Source: Pomphorhynchus laevis (Eukaryota; Acanthocephala; Palaeacanthocephala; Echinorhynchida; Pomphorhynchidae). From it: a stretch of DNA of 64,000 nt. Below the pieces are notes generated by a model. That model had not been told where the DNA came from, searched no databases, and saw only the letters and a program-made list of their open reading frames with translations. The position numbers and the translations under genes were made by a program. Shown one piece after another: positions 31,127 to 42,082 of this stretch (its first letter is position 1; every line of letters starts with the position of its first letter). The DNA is taken from contig WNNJ02003106.1 of the NCBI GenBank assembly GCA_012934845.2, positions 49,370 through 113,369 on the forward strand. The letters are read 5' to 3'.

Positions 31127-32380
31127 TTAAGAGTTAAATTTATTCTTTATATTATTGTGTTGATTTATATATTTTACTATTTTCTGCTTGATGTTATTTT
31201 TATAGTAACCTAGTTTAAAATATGTATCTATTAAATTATTTAAATGATTTTGAAGAAAGCCAATATCATTACATATTGTTGCAATTCTTAAAATTTCATT
31301 ATTTAATGTATTATATTTTATATTATATGGTATGCATGAATGCTCATGCAAAAATATGTTTCTTGTAAATTTAAATATGTCATCTTTACGATATAAATTA
31401 ATAGTAGTTTTAGTTAATGTTAATTTAATGTTCATATCTAGATATACACCTTCTTTATCATTAATATTGGTTTTGTTAAGAATAAGGCTTTCTGGATAAA
31501 TGTGCTCACTAATTGAATAAAAATTATTAGAATTAAATACACATATATCATCAATGTATCGAAACATATATTTCATATATTTATATTGTTTAGATTTAGT
31601 TTTTACACAGTTATGAACAAATTCATATTCTATAAAGCTTAAAAACAAGTCAGCTATAATTGGGCTACTATTACCACCCATTGGAACACCTTTTACTTGT
31701 CTAAATATAGATGTCCCTACTTTTAAATAATTTTGATTTATCAAAATATTTAAGGATTCTATTAATTCAATTTTATCCATATATTTATATTTATTTGATG
31801 GTTTAATTTTTGTTAGATAGGCGTTATAATTATTATAACATATATATGTATATCTTTTTCCGAATATAAGGTTAATTAATTTTACTAACGCTTCTTTAAT
31901 ATCTACTAAATCTAGATTTGTATAAAGCGTACTAAAATCGTATGTATTTATATTTTGAAAATTTATTCCTTTTGTCTGTTCTAAAAATTCTTTTGTAGAA
32001 TTAATACTGAAATAGTGTTTTATACCAGTATTAATTTCGATTACCTTGCAATATTTTTTAAAATGTGCTTTAATTACTTTAAGTATTTTATTCATATAGA
32101 CAGAAAGTGGTTTTAATGTACATTTAAACGCACTACATATGAACCTAGGTTTTATTGGATTTTTATGTAATTTTGGATTCCAATATAATATAGGTATAGT
32201 TTTATTATCTAATTCAACCTTTATACCCTTTTTATCCATTATAGAACAGTGACTTGTAATAATTGTTTCTAAACTCAACTCACTACGTTCATATGTTGGA
32301 TTTACATTTAAATCATAGAATTAACCTCTTTCATTAGTATATCATAATAAAGTTTTTTGCATATGAAGACAAAATATTAT
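31127..32380 (-). mobile_element. PLE-A reverse transcriptase, best copy
   Basis: The frame 31127-32278 has 383 codons. It holds DNKTIPILYWNPKLHKNPIK, PRFICSAFKCTLKPLSVYMN, motif A TYDFSTLYTNLDL, motif B QVKGVPMGGNSSPIIADLFL, motif C FRYIDDICVFNSNNF, motif D/E DKEGVYLDMNIKLT, then the thumb with KDDIFKFTRNIFLHEHSCIP and IATICNDIGFLQNHLNNLID. It ends YINQHNNIKNKFNS. These are Penelope-type RT signatures. No C-terminal GIY-YIG domain follows within the frame, unlike PLE-B and PLE-C here. Upstream at 32279-32380 the N-terminal part (KLYYDILMKE) is out of frame and cut off by the tRNA block. All RT catalytic aspartates are present (D of TYDFS and both of YIDD), but the element is 5'-truncated. 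Confidence 0.9.
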
Positions 32381-32394
32381 GTTCGACAAAAACA

Positions 32395-32481
32395 TCCCGG
32401 GAGCCGGATTTGAACCAGCGACCTATGGATTACGACTTTAAGTTCTACAGTCCACCGCTCTGCCAACTGAGCTACCCCGGG
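32395..32481 (-). tRNA. tRNA-Tyr (GTA) with 14-nt intron, second copy
   Basis: Base-for-base the same gene as at 11032-11118 in the opposite orientation, with the same intron and a terminator of five A on this strand (32388-32392). It is embedded in the inverted duplication, so both genes derive from one ancestor. Which of them is transcribed cannot be told. Confidence 0.95.
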
Positions 32482-32595
32482 TTAGTTGTTACCTAGAGTA
32501 CAAGATTATAACCATATTATACCGGATTATACCCATATATTAATTTACCAGATTTTTAACCATATATTAATTACACATATTATAACCATATAATA

Positions 32596-32850
32596 TATGT
32601 AATAAACGGTAAATTAATCCAGTAACAAAAGCTTCTAATTTATTAAAACAATGCGTTTCGAAAAATTTATTCTTAAGTTGATTTCTTCCGTCATGAAATA
32701 ATTCATGTTATGATCACAAAATTGAGTTTTCAAATCATATATTCTTCACGCAAATTGTACAAGGAGATAAAAAATATCTTAGAAAGGAAGCAAACGGATC
32801 AATACTGGATAGGAGAGTTATGTGCGATAAATTCTTAAAAATATCATGAA
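32596..32850. mobile_element. MITE-like element, half copy
   Basis: Carries one terminal repeat (AAACAATGCGTTTCGAAAAA) and internal sequence up to about 32850, where it is cut by an unrelated segment. The other terminus is missing. Confidence 0.75.
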
Positions 32851-32950
32851 TATAACTCATACAATGACAGGAGGGCTAAACACATGCTGATAGCTTATTT
32901 CCTCTGATGAAATTTGATTATCTAGTATCATATTCTAATACAAAGTATAT
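32851..32950 (-). repeat. Structured tail element, truncated copy
   Basis: Keeps the hairpin end (GGAAATAAGC...GTGTTTAGCCC on the minus strand) and the ATTCTAATACAAAGTATA edge, then passes into the next PLE-A fragment exactly as at 31100. This confirms its association with PLE-A 3' ends. Confidence 0.6.
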
Positions 32951-34060
32951 TATTTATTATTCATAAAATTTTCCGCTTAAGAGTTTAAATTAATTTGCCT
33001 ATGATATTTTGATGATAAATTTTTCTATTTTCTGTTTGATATTATTTTTATAGTAATCATTTAAAAGTTATTTAAATAATTTTAAGGAAAGCAATATCAT
33101 CATATATTATGGCAATTTTTAAAATTTCATTATTTAATGTATTATATTTAATATTATTTGATTTAAATATTTTACTATTTTCTGCTTGATGTTATTTTTA
33201 TAGAAACCTATTTTTAAATATGTATCTATTAAATTATTTAAATGATTTTGAAGAAAGCCAATATCATTACATATTGTTGCAATTCTTAAAATTTCATTAT
33301 TTAATGTATTATATTTTATATTATATGGTATGCATGAATGCTCATGCAAAAACGTGTCTTGTAAATTTAAATATGTCATCTTTACGATAAGAATTAAAAG
33401 TAGTTTTAATTGTTGTTAATTTAATGTTCATATCTAGATATACACCTTCTTTATCATTAATATTGGTTTTGTTAAGAATAAGGCTTTCTGGATAAATGTG
33501 CTCACTAATTGAATAAAAATTATTAGAATTAAATACATATATATTATCAATGTACCAAAACATATATTTCATATATTTACATAGTTTAGATTTATTTGTT
33601 ACACAGTTATGAACAAATTCATATTCTATAAAGCTTAAAAATAAGTTAGCTATAATTGGGGTTGGGCTACTATTACCTTTTAATATTACCTTTTGCTACT
33701 ATTGGAACACCTTTTATTTATCTAAATATAGAATGTGAGCAGATTTATATTCTATAAGTTTAAAAATAAGTCAGCAAGAATTACCTCCCATTGGAGTATA
33801 TTTTATTTATCTAAATATGAATGTTGTTACTTTCAATAATTTTTATTTACCATAATACTTACGGATTCTATTAGTTCAATTTTATCCATAATTTTATAAT
33901 TATGGATAATAATTGTAAAATAATAATAATTTCATAATTTATTTTATCCAATAAATTTATATTTACTTGATTGTTTAATATTTGTTAGATATGCGTTATA
34001 GTTATTATAACATATATATGTATATCTTTTTCCGAATATAAGATTAATTAATTTTCCTAA
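32951..34060 (-). mobile_element. PLE-A, second minus-strand copy (RT C-terminal half)
   Basis: Two open stretches: 33134-33379 (thumb: LHEHSCIPYNIKYNTLNNEI, DIGFLQNHLNNLIDTYLKIG) and 33342-33572 (KYMFWYIDNIYVFNSNNFYS, motif C with YIDN in place of YIDD). Motif B scraps (..NSSPIIA) lie at 33640-33800. It carries several indels and ends near 34060. It is more decayed than the copy at 31.1 kb. Confidence 0.85.
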
Positions 34061-34224
34061 CGCTTCCAGTATTTTCGACTTATGTTGATATTAAAAGTTA
34101 ACAACGAAACAATGTGATTTAACAATTAACTGTATCATTGTGAACAATGCTATTTTATTTAATAACCTCATTCATGTTATGACCATTACTTTAATAATTA
34201 TACTAATTTTCAAAAATAACGTTT

Positions 34225-34318
34225 CCAAACCCATCGAAGATGTCATTTTCTCAGCCATCGAAAATGACATTTTCCAATATATCGAAAATGACATTTTTCA
34301 TCCATCGAATTTGGGGTC
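34225..34318. repeat. Short tandem repeat, about 27-33 bp, 3 units
   Basis: The word ATCGAAAATGACATTTT recurs three times with small changes between 34225 and 34318, inside the otherwise unexplained insertion 34061-34430. Confidence 0.7.
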
Positions 34319-34429
34319 GGATGCGGACGACACGAAAATTTGCATCAATATGTTTGATTGCTAAGAAGCTTCACTGTTATGGTCACAAGTTTCTCATTAC
34401 GAGGGATCCGTAATGATCCATATGTATCA

Positions 34430-34640
34430 TATAGATGTATATCTTTTTCAGAATATAAGATTTATTAATTTTATGTTGCATCTTTAAATCTAGATTTGTA
34501 TAAAGAGTACTAAAATCGTATGTATTTATATTTTGAAAATTTATTCCTTTTGCTTGTTCAAAAATTCTTTTGTAGAATTAATACTGAAATAGTGTTTTAT
34601 ACCGGTTTTAATTTTGATTACTTTACGATATTTTTGAAAG
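34430..34640 (-). mobile_element. PLE-A fragment around motif A
   Basis: The minus strand has YDFSTLYTNLDL, NINTYDF and STKEFL in broken frames, matching 31890-32060. Confidence 0.75.
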
Positions 34641-34669
34641 CAGTCTCAATGGGCTCTCGATTTCCATTT

Positions 34670-35050
34670 GATGATTATATTTCCATTTGATGATTATATA
34701 TATAGCTTGTAATAAAAGAAACTGGGCAGGACGACGTGCTTCCTGGATCATCCTAATTTTATTCGGCAGGAATTTTACTTGCTGTCGTTGCTTGCTTTCT
34801 CACAGGATCATTTGAAGGATACATTTTTATAGTTTTAAATCCGATTGCGTTAAACTGTGCTCCGGGAGCTAATAAGCTTCAGTTTTATAATTGTAGATGT
34901 TCCAAAAACCGAAGTTCGATTACATGCAGTGCAGACTTCCTTATCACTCTTAGACGAGCTGATGGTAGCCGATAGCACTCAACAGTAGGGTGAACTATTA
35001 TCAGTCGTTTCGGCTGCCTTGTGATATATTTAGTAAGTTTTTAGTTAGTT
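34670..35050. other. Unexplained GC-richer insertion between PLE-A fragments
   Basis: 34757-34975 is open for 72 codons on the plus strand, beginning FYSAGILLAVVACFLTGSFE and later LNCAPGANKLQFYNC and RCSKNRSSITCSADF: one hydrophobic segment followed by a Cys-rich stretch. There is no start codon at the head, but an AG (34768-34769 area, TTCGGCAG) could be a splice acceptor. The 3' part (34941-35022) resembles the 379-bp satellite at 59.8-61.1 kb (TCACTnTTAGACGA...CAGTCGTTTCGGCTGCC). I do not recognise the protein. Confidence 0.35.
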
Positions 35051-35084
35051 ATATATATCGCAGCTTAATACTACATCTCAATAT

Positions 35085-35345
35085 ATCTAATATAAGGTTA
35101 ATTTATTGTTTTTATGCATCTTTAATATCAGATAAATCTAAATTTGTATAAAGCGTACTAACATTGCAAGTATTTGTATTTATTTGAAACTAAATTTTTT
35201 ATGTTCTAAAATTTCTTGTGTTCTAAAATTACGATATAAATTAAAATAGTTTTAATTGATGCCTAAAATCATATTTGAAAATTATTTGAAAATTTATTTT
35301 TCATGTTCTTTCGTTCATTTTATTCATGTTTTTGTTTTGATGCTT
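35085..35345 (-). mobile_element. PLE-A scraps
   Basis: Short matches to the motif A region (TLYTNLDLSDIKDA, minus strand, about 35095-35165) and to thumb sequence; heavily decayed. Confidence 0.6.
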
Positions 35346-35520
35346 TATATCAGAATATCAGATTTGTCCATAATTGACGTAGTAGAGACTTTCTTAAGTT
35401 AGTCAAGTTTGTCAACATAATCCAAATGTGTGTCTCACTCTTATCACAAGAGGCATAAATCTGTTTCTGAAGGATCTCGGTGATCCATTTGTTTCTTAAT
35501 TAATTTATGTCTAGGAAAAG

Positions 35521-35995
35521 GATGGGTTGCTGTTATTTGTATAAAGCGTACTAACATCGTATGTATTTATATTTTGAAAATTTATTCCTTTTGTCTGTTC
35601 TAAAAATTCTTTTGTAGAATTAATATTGAAATAGTGTTTTATACCAGTATTAATTTCGATTATCCTACAATATTTTTTAAAATGTGATTTAATTACTTTA
35701 AGTATTTTATTCATATAAACAGAAAGTGGTTTTATTGTACATTTAAAAGCACTACATACGAACCTAGGCTTTATTGGATTTTTATGTAATTTTGGATTCC
35801 AATATAATATAGGTATAGTTTTAATATCATATTAAACCTTTATACCATTTTTATCTATTATTGAACAAGGACATGTAATAAGTTTCTAAACTCAAATCAC
35901 TACCTTCATATGTTGCGTTTACATTCAAATCTTTATAATTCACTTATTTCATCAGTATATCATAAAAAAGCTTTTTGCATATGAAGACAGTTAAT
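35521..35995 (-). mobile_element. PLE-A fragment, KLHK to motif A
   Basis: The frame 35511-35714 gives MNKILKVIKSHFKKYCRIIE, INTGIKHYFNINSTKEFLEQ and NINTYDVSTLYT. 35715-35995 adds KLHKNPIKPRFVCSAFKCTI and the IDKASNN-to-KEV region in broken form. Confidence 0.8.
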
Positions 35996-35999
35996 AATG

Positions 36000-36300
36000 A
36001 AATAGTGTTTTAAACCAGTATAAATTTCGATTACCCTACAATATATTTTTGAAGTGTGCTTTAATTACTTTGAATAAAGGCGAACTGACTTGAAAAAATA
36101 CTTTATTCTCGGTGATCATGTTCAGACGCAATGGTTACTAAAAAGCAACAATTCATCAGCACCAGATATGGCACTGATGAGTCATTGTGATGACGAAACA
36201 GTTCTTTTTACTGTTATCGTTGTTCTTCCGCGTCTGACTTAAATGATTAGTAACGTAATTCACGCGGAATGGTCTCACTCTCTCTTTGTGTAATTAATAT
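36000..36300 (+). ncRNA. Hammerhead-ribozyme-like motif, copy 2, in a repeat unit
   Basis: CTGATGA at 36174-36180. Stem II is GTCAT/ATGAC (36181-36185 with 36190-36194), with the same TGTG loop as copy 1. GAAA lies at 36195-36198. Stem III is ACAGT/ACTGT (36198-36202 with 36210-36214) with a U-rich 7-nt loop. T36215 follows, giving a GTT triplet, which fits the NUH rule. TCATCAG at 36153-36159 could pair with CTGATGA as an alternative fold. Downstream TTCTTCCGCGTCTGACTT parallels TTCTTTCGCGTCTAGCTT in copy 1. Flanking sequence at 36090-36150 matches the inverted-duplication flank. Stem I is not evident. Confidence 0.6.
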
Positions 36301-37110
36301 TGAAATAGTGTTTTATACCAAATTATCTGGATAAATTTGTTCACTAATTGAATAAAAATTATTAGAATTTAATACATATATCATCAATGTACCAAAACAT
36401 ATATTTCATATATTGGCATAGTTTAGATTTATTTTTTAAACAGCTATGAACAAATTCATATTCTATAAAGCTTAAAGACAAGTCAGCTATAATTGGGCTA
36501 CTATTACCACCCATTGGAACACCTTTTACTTGTCTAAATATAGATGTCCCTACTTTTAAATAATTTTGATTTATCAAAATATTTAAGGATTCTATTAATT
36601 CAATTTTATCCGTATATTTATATTTACTTGATGGTTTAATTTTTGTTGGATAGGCGTTATAATTATCATAACATATATATGTATATATTTTCCCGAATAT
36701 AAGGTTTATTGATTTTACTAACGCTTCTTTAAGATCTACTAAATCTAGATTTGTATAAAGCGTACTAAAATCGTATGTATTTATATTTTGAAAATTTATT
36801 CCTTTTGTCTGTTCTAAAAATTCTGTTGTAGAATTAATACTGAAATAGTGTTTTATACCAGCATTAATTTCGATTACCTTACAATATTTTTTAAAATGTG
36901 CTTTAATTACTTTAAGTATTTTATTCATATAGACAGAAAGTGGTTTTAATGTACATTTAAACGCACTACATATGAACCTAGGTTTTATTGGATTTTTATG
37001 TAATTTTGGATTCCAATATAATATAGGTATAGTTTTATTATCTAATTCAACCTTTATACCCTTTTTATCCATTATAGAACAGTGACTTGTAATAATATTG
37101 TAAAATATTT
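36301..37110 (-). mobile_element. PLE-A, third minus-strand copy
   Basis: The frame 36362-37072 (236 codons) runs from MDKKGIKVELDNKTIPILYW through motif A TYDFSTLYTNLDLVD, motif B GVPMGGNSSPIIADLSLSFI and motif C KYMFWYIDDICIKF. Close to the 31.1-kb copy (same K/I choices at most positions), so insertion or duplication was fairly recent. The thumb is missing. Confidence 0.88.
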
Positions 37111-37745
37111 AAGGATTCTAATAATTCAATTTTATCCATATATTTATATTTACTTGATGGTTTAATTTTTATTAGATATGCGTTATAGTTATTATAACAT
37201 ATATATATCTTTTGCCGAATATAAGTTTAATTAATTTTTCTAATGCATCTTTAATATCTACTAAATCTAGATTTGTATAAAGAGTACTAAAATCGTATGT
37301 ATTTATATTTTGAAAATTTATTCCTTTTGCTTGTTCAAAAATTCTTTTGTAGAATTAATACTGAAATAGTGTTTTATACCAGTATTAATTTCGATTACCT
37401 TGTAATATTTTTTGAAGTGTGCTTAAATTACTTTAAGTATTTTATTCATGTAAAGAGAAATTAGTTTAAATGTACATTTAAACTAATATGTCATCTATAC
37501 AATATGAATTAAAAGTAGTTTTAATTGATGTGCGTCCTTTTGTGATGTCCTTTTGTTTGTTCTAAAATGGTTTTAATGTACATTTAAAAGCACTACATAT
37601 GAACCTAGGTTTTATTTGATTTTTATGTAATTTGTAATTCCAATATAATATAGGTATAGTTTTATTATCTGATTCGATTTTTATACTCTTTAACTACTTG
37701 TGATAATTGTTTCTAAACAAAAAATCACTTTGTTCATTGTTGACT
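37111..37745 (-). mobile_element. PLE-A fragments, more decayed
   Basis: Repeats the region YMDKIELLESLNI through YDFSTLYTNLDL to the KLHK block (37600-37650) with an internal duplication and frameshifts. It lies head-to-tail behind the previous copy. Confidence 0.75.
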
Positions 37746-37900
37746 AAATAAATTATATATAGTCAATAAACTGAATAAACTATTTATGATTTCCCAGTGA
37801 TGAAAGCAAGATCAATCAAAATAATTAAAATATTGAGCGAAAATTTTTTATGGATCCATAACATAAGCAGAAAGCGATAGTTTTTTATCTGATTCAACCT
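37746..37900. other. Unique insert
   Basis: About 150 bp without PLE-A similarity between two PLE-A fragments. Nothing recognised. Confidence 0.35.
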
Positions 37901-38560
37901 TTATACCCTTTTGATTCAATATTGAATTGTGATTTGTGATAATTGTTTCTAAACTAAAATCACTACATTTTATATGTTGTGTTTATATTTAAATCATTAT
38001 AATTAACTTCTTTCATCAGTATATCATAATAAAGATTTTTGAATACGAAGACAAAGTTATTACTAGCTTTATCAATAGTTGTTATTATATAGTTATCCTT
38101 TAATTTAGTAAGTTCTTTATACATATCTTTATTAATTTTATCTTTCCTTTTATAATTGTTTGTTATTTTCATTTTATTTTTAATTTTATCAAATATATAA
38201 TCTTTCCAGATTTTTATCTTTAAGTTATTGCTATTAATCAGCTCACCAAAATAAGAAATTACTATATAACTAACTGTAAATTATTTTTATATTAATTAAT
38301 CTAAATTTATACGCTTTTGATAACATTTTCCTTATTTCATAATTTCTAATTCAATTCAAGATTATGAGTGCATTTATGTTCATTTATTTTATCAAAATAT
38401 AGACTTTTGCATTTGCATTCTGTTTCTATAATGTTTCTAATATCATCGTTACATTACACTTTCAAATCCTTATTATAACTATAAATTTTTATTCCTAACG
38501 GCGCGCATAGTTTTTTATTTACATAAACCTGATCATATTATTTATATTTATTAATTAATG
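37901..38560 (-). mobile_element. PLE-A N-terminal fragment
   Basis: The frame 37963-38172 gives KITNNYKRKDKINKDMYKEL, TKLKDNYIITTIDKASNNFV and FKNLYYDILMKEVNYND. Downstream to 38560 there are scraps of the leader (KIWKDYIFDKIKNK, CKSLYFDKINEHKCTHNL). Confidence 0.8.
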
Positions 38561-39021
38561 ATAAATAATTGTAATTCGATACTTCTATTTTCTTATTTAC
38601 ATTGACGGTCATTCCATTATAAATATATGCGTCTTTTGTGGCGAAATACTGATTTCGGTTTTAATGATTGACACTTATGTTGTTTCTTAATGACAGCAAT
38701 AATTTATATTGGATTTAGAACGTTTTATTTCAAATATTTTAGATTTTTTAAGTTGAGTTAAAATTGTCTTTGGCACAATTAAGTGTCTATTCAAATTTAT
38801 AAAATTCGCTTATCCTTTAATTTAGCAAGTTCTAAATACACATCTTTAATAATGTTATCCTTTCTCTTATAATTGTTCGTTATTTTAATTTTATTTTTAA
38901 TTTCTTTCCAAATGTATAAAAATATAATTAAATATAATGTACAGATATATTATAAATATAATTTACCAGATTTTTAACCATATATTAATTACACATATTA
39001 TAACCATATAATATATGTAAT
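38561..39021. other. Spacer with a short PLE-A scrap
   Basis: 38800-38930 resembles the TELAKLK..KINKDM part of PLE-A (minus). 38940-39021 matches the flank of the MITE at 10910-10990 in inverse orientation, extending the inverted duplication. Confidence 0.6.
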
Positions 39022-39460
39022 AAACGGTGAATTAATTTAGTAACAAAAGCTTTTAATTTATTAAAACAACGCGTTTCGAAAAATTTATTCTTCAGGTGAT
39101 TTCTTCCGACATGAAAGAATTCATGTTATTCATAATCACAAAAATGAGTTTTCAAATCATATATTCTTCACGCAAATTGTACAAGGAGATTAAAAATATC
39201 TTCGAAAGGAAGCAAACGGATCAATATTGGATAGGACAAGTTATGAGCGATAAAATGCTAAAAATATCATTAATATCAATCATATGCAATGATAATTGGA
39301 ATTTTGGTGTGTGATTGATATACGCTGAATTATTTCATGTCGGAATCAAGTTATACTGCAGAAAATATTTAGTGTAATCACTTGAAAAAGAAATGTTTCG
39401 AAACGCGTTGTTTCAATAAATTAGAAGTTTTTGTTATCTTGATTAATTTACTGTTAATTA
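39022..39460. mobile_element. MITE-like element, copy 2 (inverted)
   Basis: Full copy with both terminal repeats (AAACAACGCGTTTCGAAAAA at 39064 and the reverse complement near 39400), about 97% like copy 1 by eye. Its neighbour PLE-A fragment is also the same, so it was duplicated as part of the block and not by transposition. Confidence 0.75.
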
Positions 39461-39495
39461 CGCAGATTATATTGAAATAGACATGCGAAGGCTAT

Positions 39496-40140
39496 TTATG
39501 AATAATTGTATTTGTAACATAATTTAAAGTACTCACTGTTAGATAATGTTTCAATTTTTATACCCTTTTTATCCATTAGAAAACAATGACTTGTAATAAT
39601 TGTTTCTAAACTAAAATGACTACGTTCATATGCTGCATTTACATTTAAATCATTATAATAAACTTCTTTCATCAGTATATCATAATAGAGCTTTTTGCAA
39701 ATGGAAACAAAGTTATTACTAGCTTTAGTTGTTTTTATATAGTTATGCTTTAATTTAGTAAGTTCTGTATACATATCTTTATTAATTTTATCTTTCCTTT
39801 TGTAATTGTTTACCGTTTTCATTTAATTTTTAATTTTATCAAATATATAATCGTTCCAAATGCTTATCTTCGATGTATTTAAGTTTTTGTTATTTATCAG
39901 CATACTAAAGAAAGAACTTAAGTCATCATATAACAAATTGTACATTTTATTGTTTGTATTTTGTAATTTATTATTTACAAAGTTATAATTGTTTGCTATT
40001 TTCATTTTCTTTTTAATTTATCAAATATATAATCCTTCTAAATTTTAATCTTTGATGTATTTAAGCTTTCACTATTAATCAGCTTATCAAAGTGAGATTT
40101 AAGTCATTATATAAGGAATTGTAAATTTTATTTTTATCAT
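39496..40140 (-). mobile_element. PLE-A N-terminal fragments (right arm of inverted duplication)
   Basis: 39496-39822 is the partner of 10102-10428 with the same missing TID before KASNNF. 39823-40005 (YNLLYDDLSSFFSMLINNKN then LNTSKISIWNDYIFDKIK) and 40005-40140 repeat the leader region twice. Confidence 0.85.
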
Positions 40141-40431
40141 AATTATTATTAAATAGTCGAAAATTTGTGAAAAATAATTTTTAATTATTTTATTATTAAA
40201 ATTCTTATATATTATATAAATTATAATATATATTTAAATATATTATATAATATATTATAATATAATATACTAATATAATATAATATATTATAATATAATA
40301 TATTATAATATAATATATATAAAATAATAGTTTTTATATATAATATATATTAGATACGATATTTATTATATATTATGTATTTTAGATATTTTATATTATA
40401 TATTATAGGATTCATATTTCAATAGTGTTTA
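40141..40431. repeat. Low-complexity TATAATA-type tract
   Basis: Almost pure A/T with irregular TAATATA repeats between 40205 and 40400; self-complementary and likely slippage-prone. Confidence 0.8.
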
Positions 40432-40880
40432 GTGATTCTCCACCATTCTTTAGAAGGGTTCATCACAAATATACTTATTTCAAGACGACCTTCTTGTCCA
40501 CTGGCGATCACAAAAGTGATTCGGCAGTATATTTTAGAAATGTTATTAGATCCTTGCCTCAGATCGCAAAGTGATAATGCGTTATAGTCGTTACTAGCAG
40601 GTAAGCGAGAAAGCGGATATCATTGGGTATTAGAAAATCTCACAGTTTATCAGCAATCATATCCCTAAACCTGTTTCTGCTTTTTGAGCTTCATTATTAC
40701 GGTTCAGATGATTTTCCACCAAATTGAGAAGAGTACATCACTATGATGATGATTACATTACGACCGTTAAGATCACATCAAAAAACTGATTGAGAAGTGT
40801 ATTATAGAAATATTATTAAATCTTGCACCATCGCTCGGAGAGCGATGCGGCATTATTGTTGTTAATATAGTATCGACTTA
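40432..40880. repeat. Diverged tandem duplication, about 270-bp spacing
   Basis: GATTCTCCACCATTCTTTAG...GTATATTTTAGAAATGTTAT..AGATCCTTGC (40433-40560) is repeated, diverged, as GATTTTCCACCAAATTGAGA...GTATTATAGAAATATTAT..AAATCTTGC (40701-40832). No protein is recognised in either. Confidence 0.6.
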
Positions 40881-42060
40881 CGGTGTTTTAATAGAAACAG
40901 TATTATAGTCTAAACTGGTCAAAGGATTTGATTGCTGATTATTGTGATGTTTCCAATAATTAGTTATGTCCGTTTTCCTCATGTACTTATTAGTAACGAC
41001 TGTAATACCGTATCGCTATGCGATCTAAGGGTAGGTTTTAATAATATTTATATAATATACTGCCCTATCACTTTTGTCATCGGCTGCGAACTTGAAAAAC
41101 GTCTTGTAATAATACACAATTATGCATATCACCGCAAATATCTGGTTCGCAATTATTAATTTAAATATCAGGTTCGCAAATATAAATCAGATGTTAAAAA
41201 TCTTAAAATATAAAGAAACTATGTTGAATTCGACGGACTTTGCATCTTATTACTGCCATTAATAATTTGCTCGAGTGCATGGCGCAAATTATGAACTCTG
41301 GTACACAAATCTTATATTCAATATAAGATTGTTCGTTTAATGTATTCCGTCTAGGAGTTAATCTGCTGCTTGTTCTTAAAACAACAATATAAAATTAAAA
41401 ATATTTAAAACTTCGGTTATGATAGCATTAACAATTATACCTCGTTAATTTAGTTTTAAATATCTTACAAGAGGCTACATTAAAATATTAAATTTCAAAA
41501 TAATAAATTTTAACTCGACGAGAAAATTTAAATTCAATACAGACAATTACGATAAAATTTTATAATTTCTGGTCATGTCCGTACTTAGTGGCAAGGAAAA
41601 TGTTATGTACACATTGTTATGTACAATTTGCGAGTTTTAAAACATATTTAGAGAAAATAGAAAAAATGGATAAAAAATAGAAAAAATGCCATTTGGAAAA
41701 AATGATTTTTTTTTCTAAAAATTGCCATTTAGAATAGTTTCATATTAATTTTTAAATAAATTTAAATTAAAATCAAAAGCTTAACAATTGCTTAAATTTA
41801 ATATTTTTTCTTTCTATATATTGTTTATATACTCATACAAAAGTTGATTCATACTTAAAATCGACTAATTAAAATAAATATTTTTAATTTATAAATTTCC
41901 ATCAATATTTTAGATTGTCAACTGTTGAAGGCATCGGTAAAAAAGTTTTTGTTTTCTGACAATTTTAAATTATTTCATGTAGCAATACTCGGTAGCTTAA
42001 AAAAGTTACTCGGTTTATTCGATCGGCTAAACTTTTGAAATCTTTATATCTTTTTGATTT
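40881..42060. other. Gene-free AT-rich stretch
   Basis: No gene recognised. A 12-bp motif AAAAAATGGATA/AAAATAGAAAAAATGCCAT at 41660-41710 is simple repeat-like. Confidence 0.4.
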
Positions 42061-42066
42061 GCATGT

Positions 42067-42072
42067 TTTATT
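42067..42072 (-). promoter_or_regulatory. Polyadenylation signal AATAAA of NHL gene
   Basis: AATAAA lies about 10 nt past the stop codon on the coding strand. A signal this close to the stop is consistent with the very short 3' UTRs common in compact invertebrate genes. Confidence 0.6.
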
Positions 42073-42082
42073 GATGGCAAAG

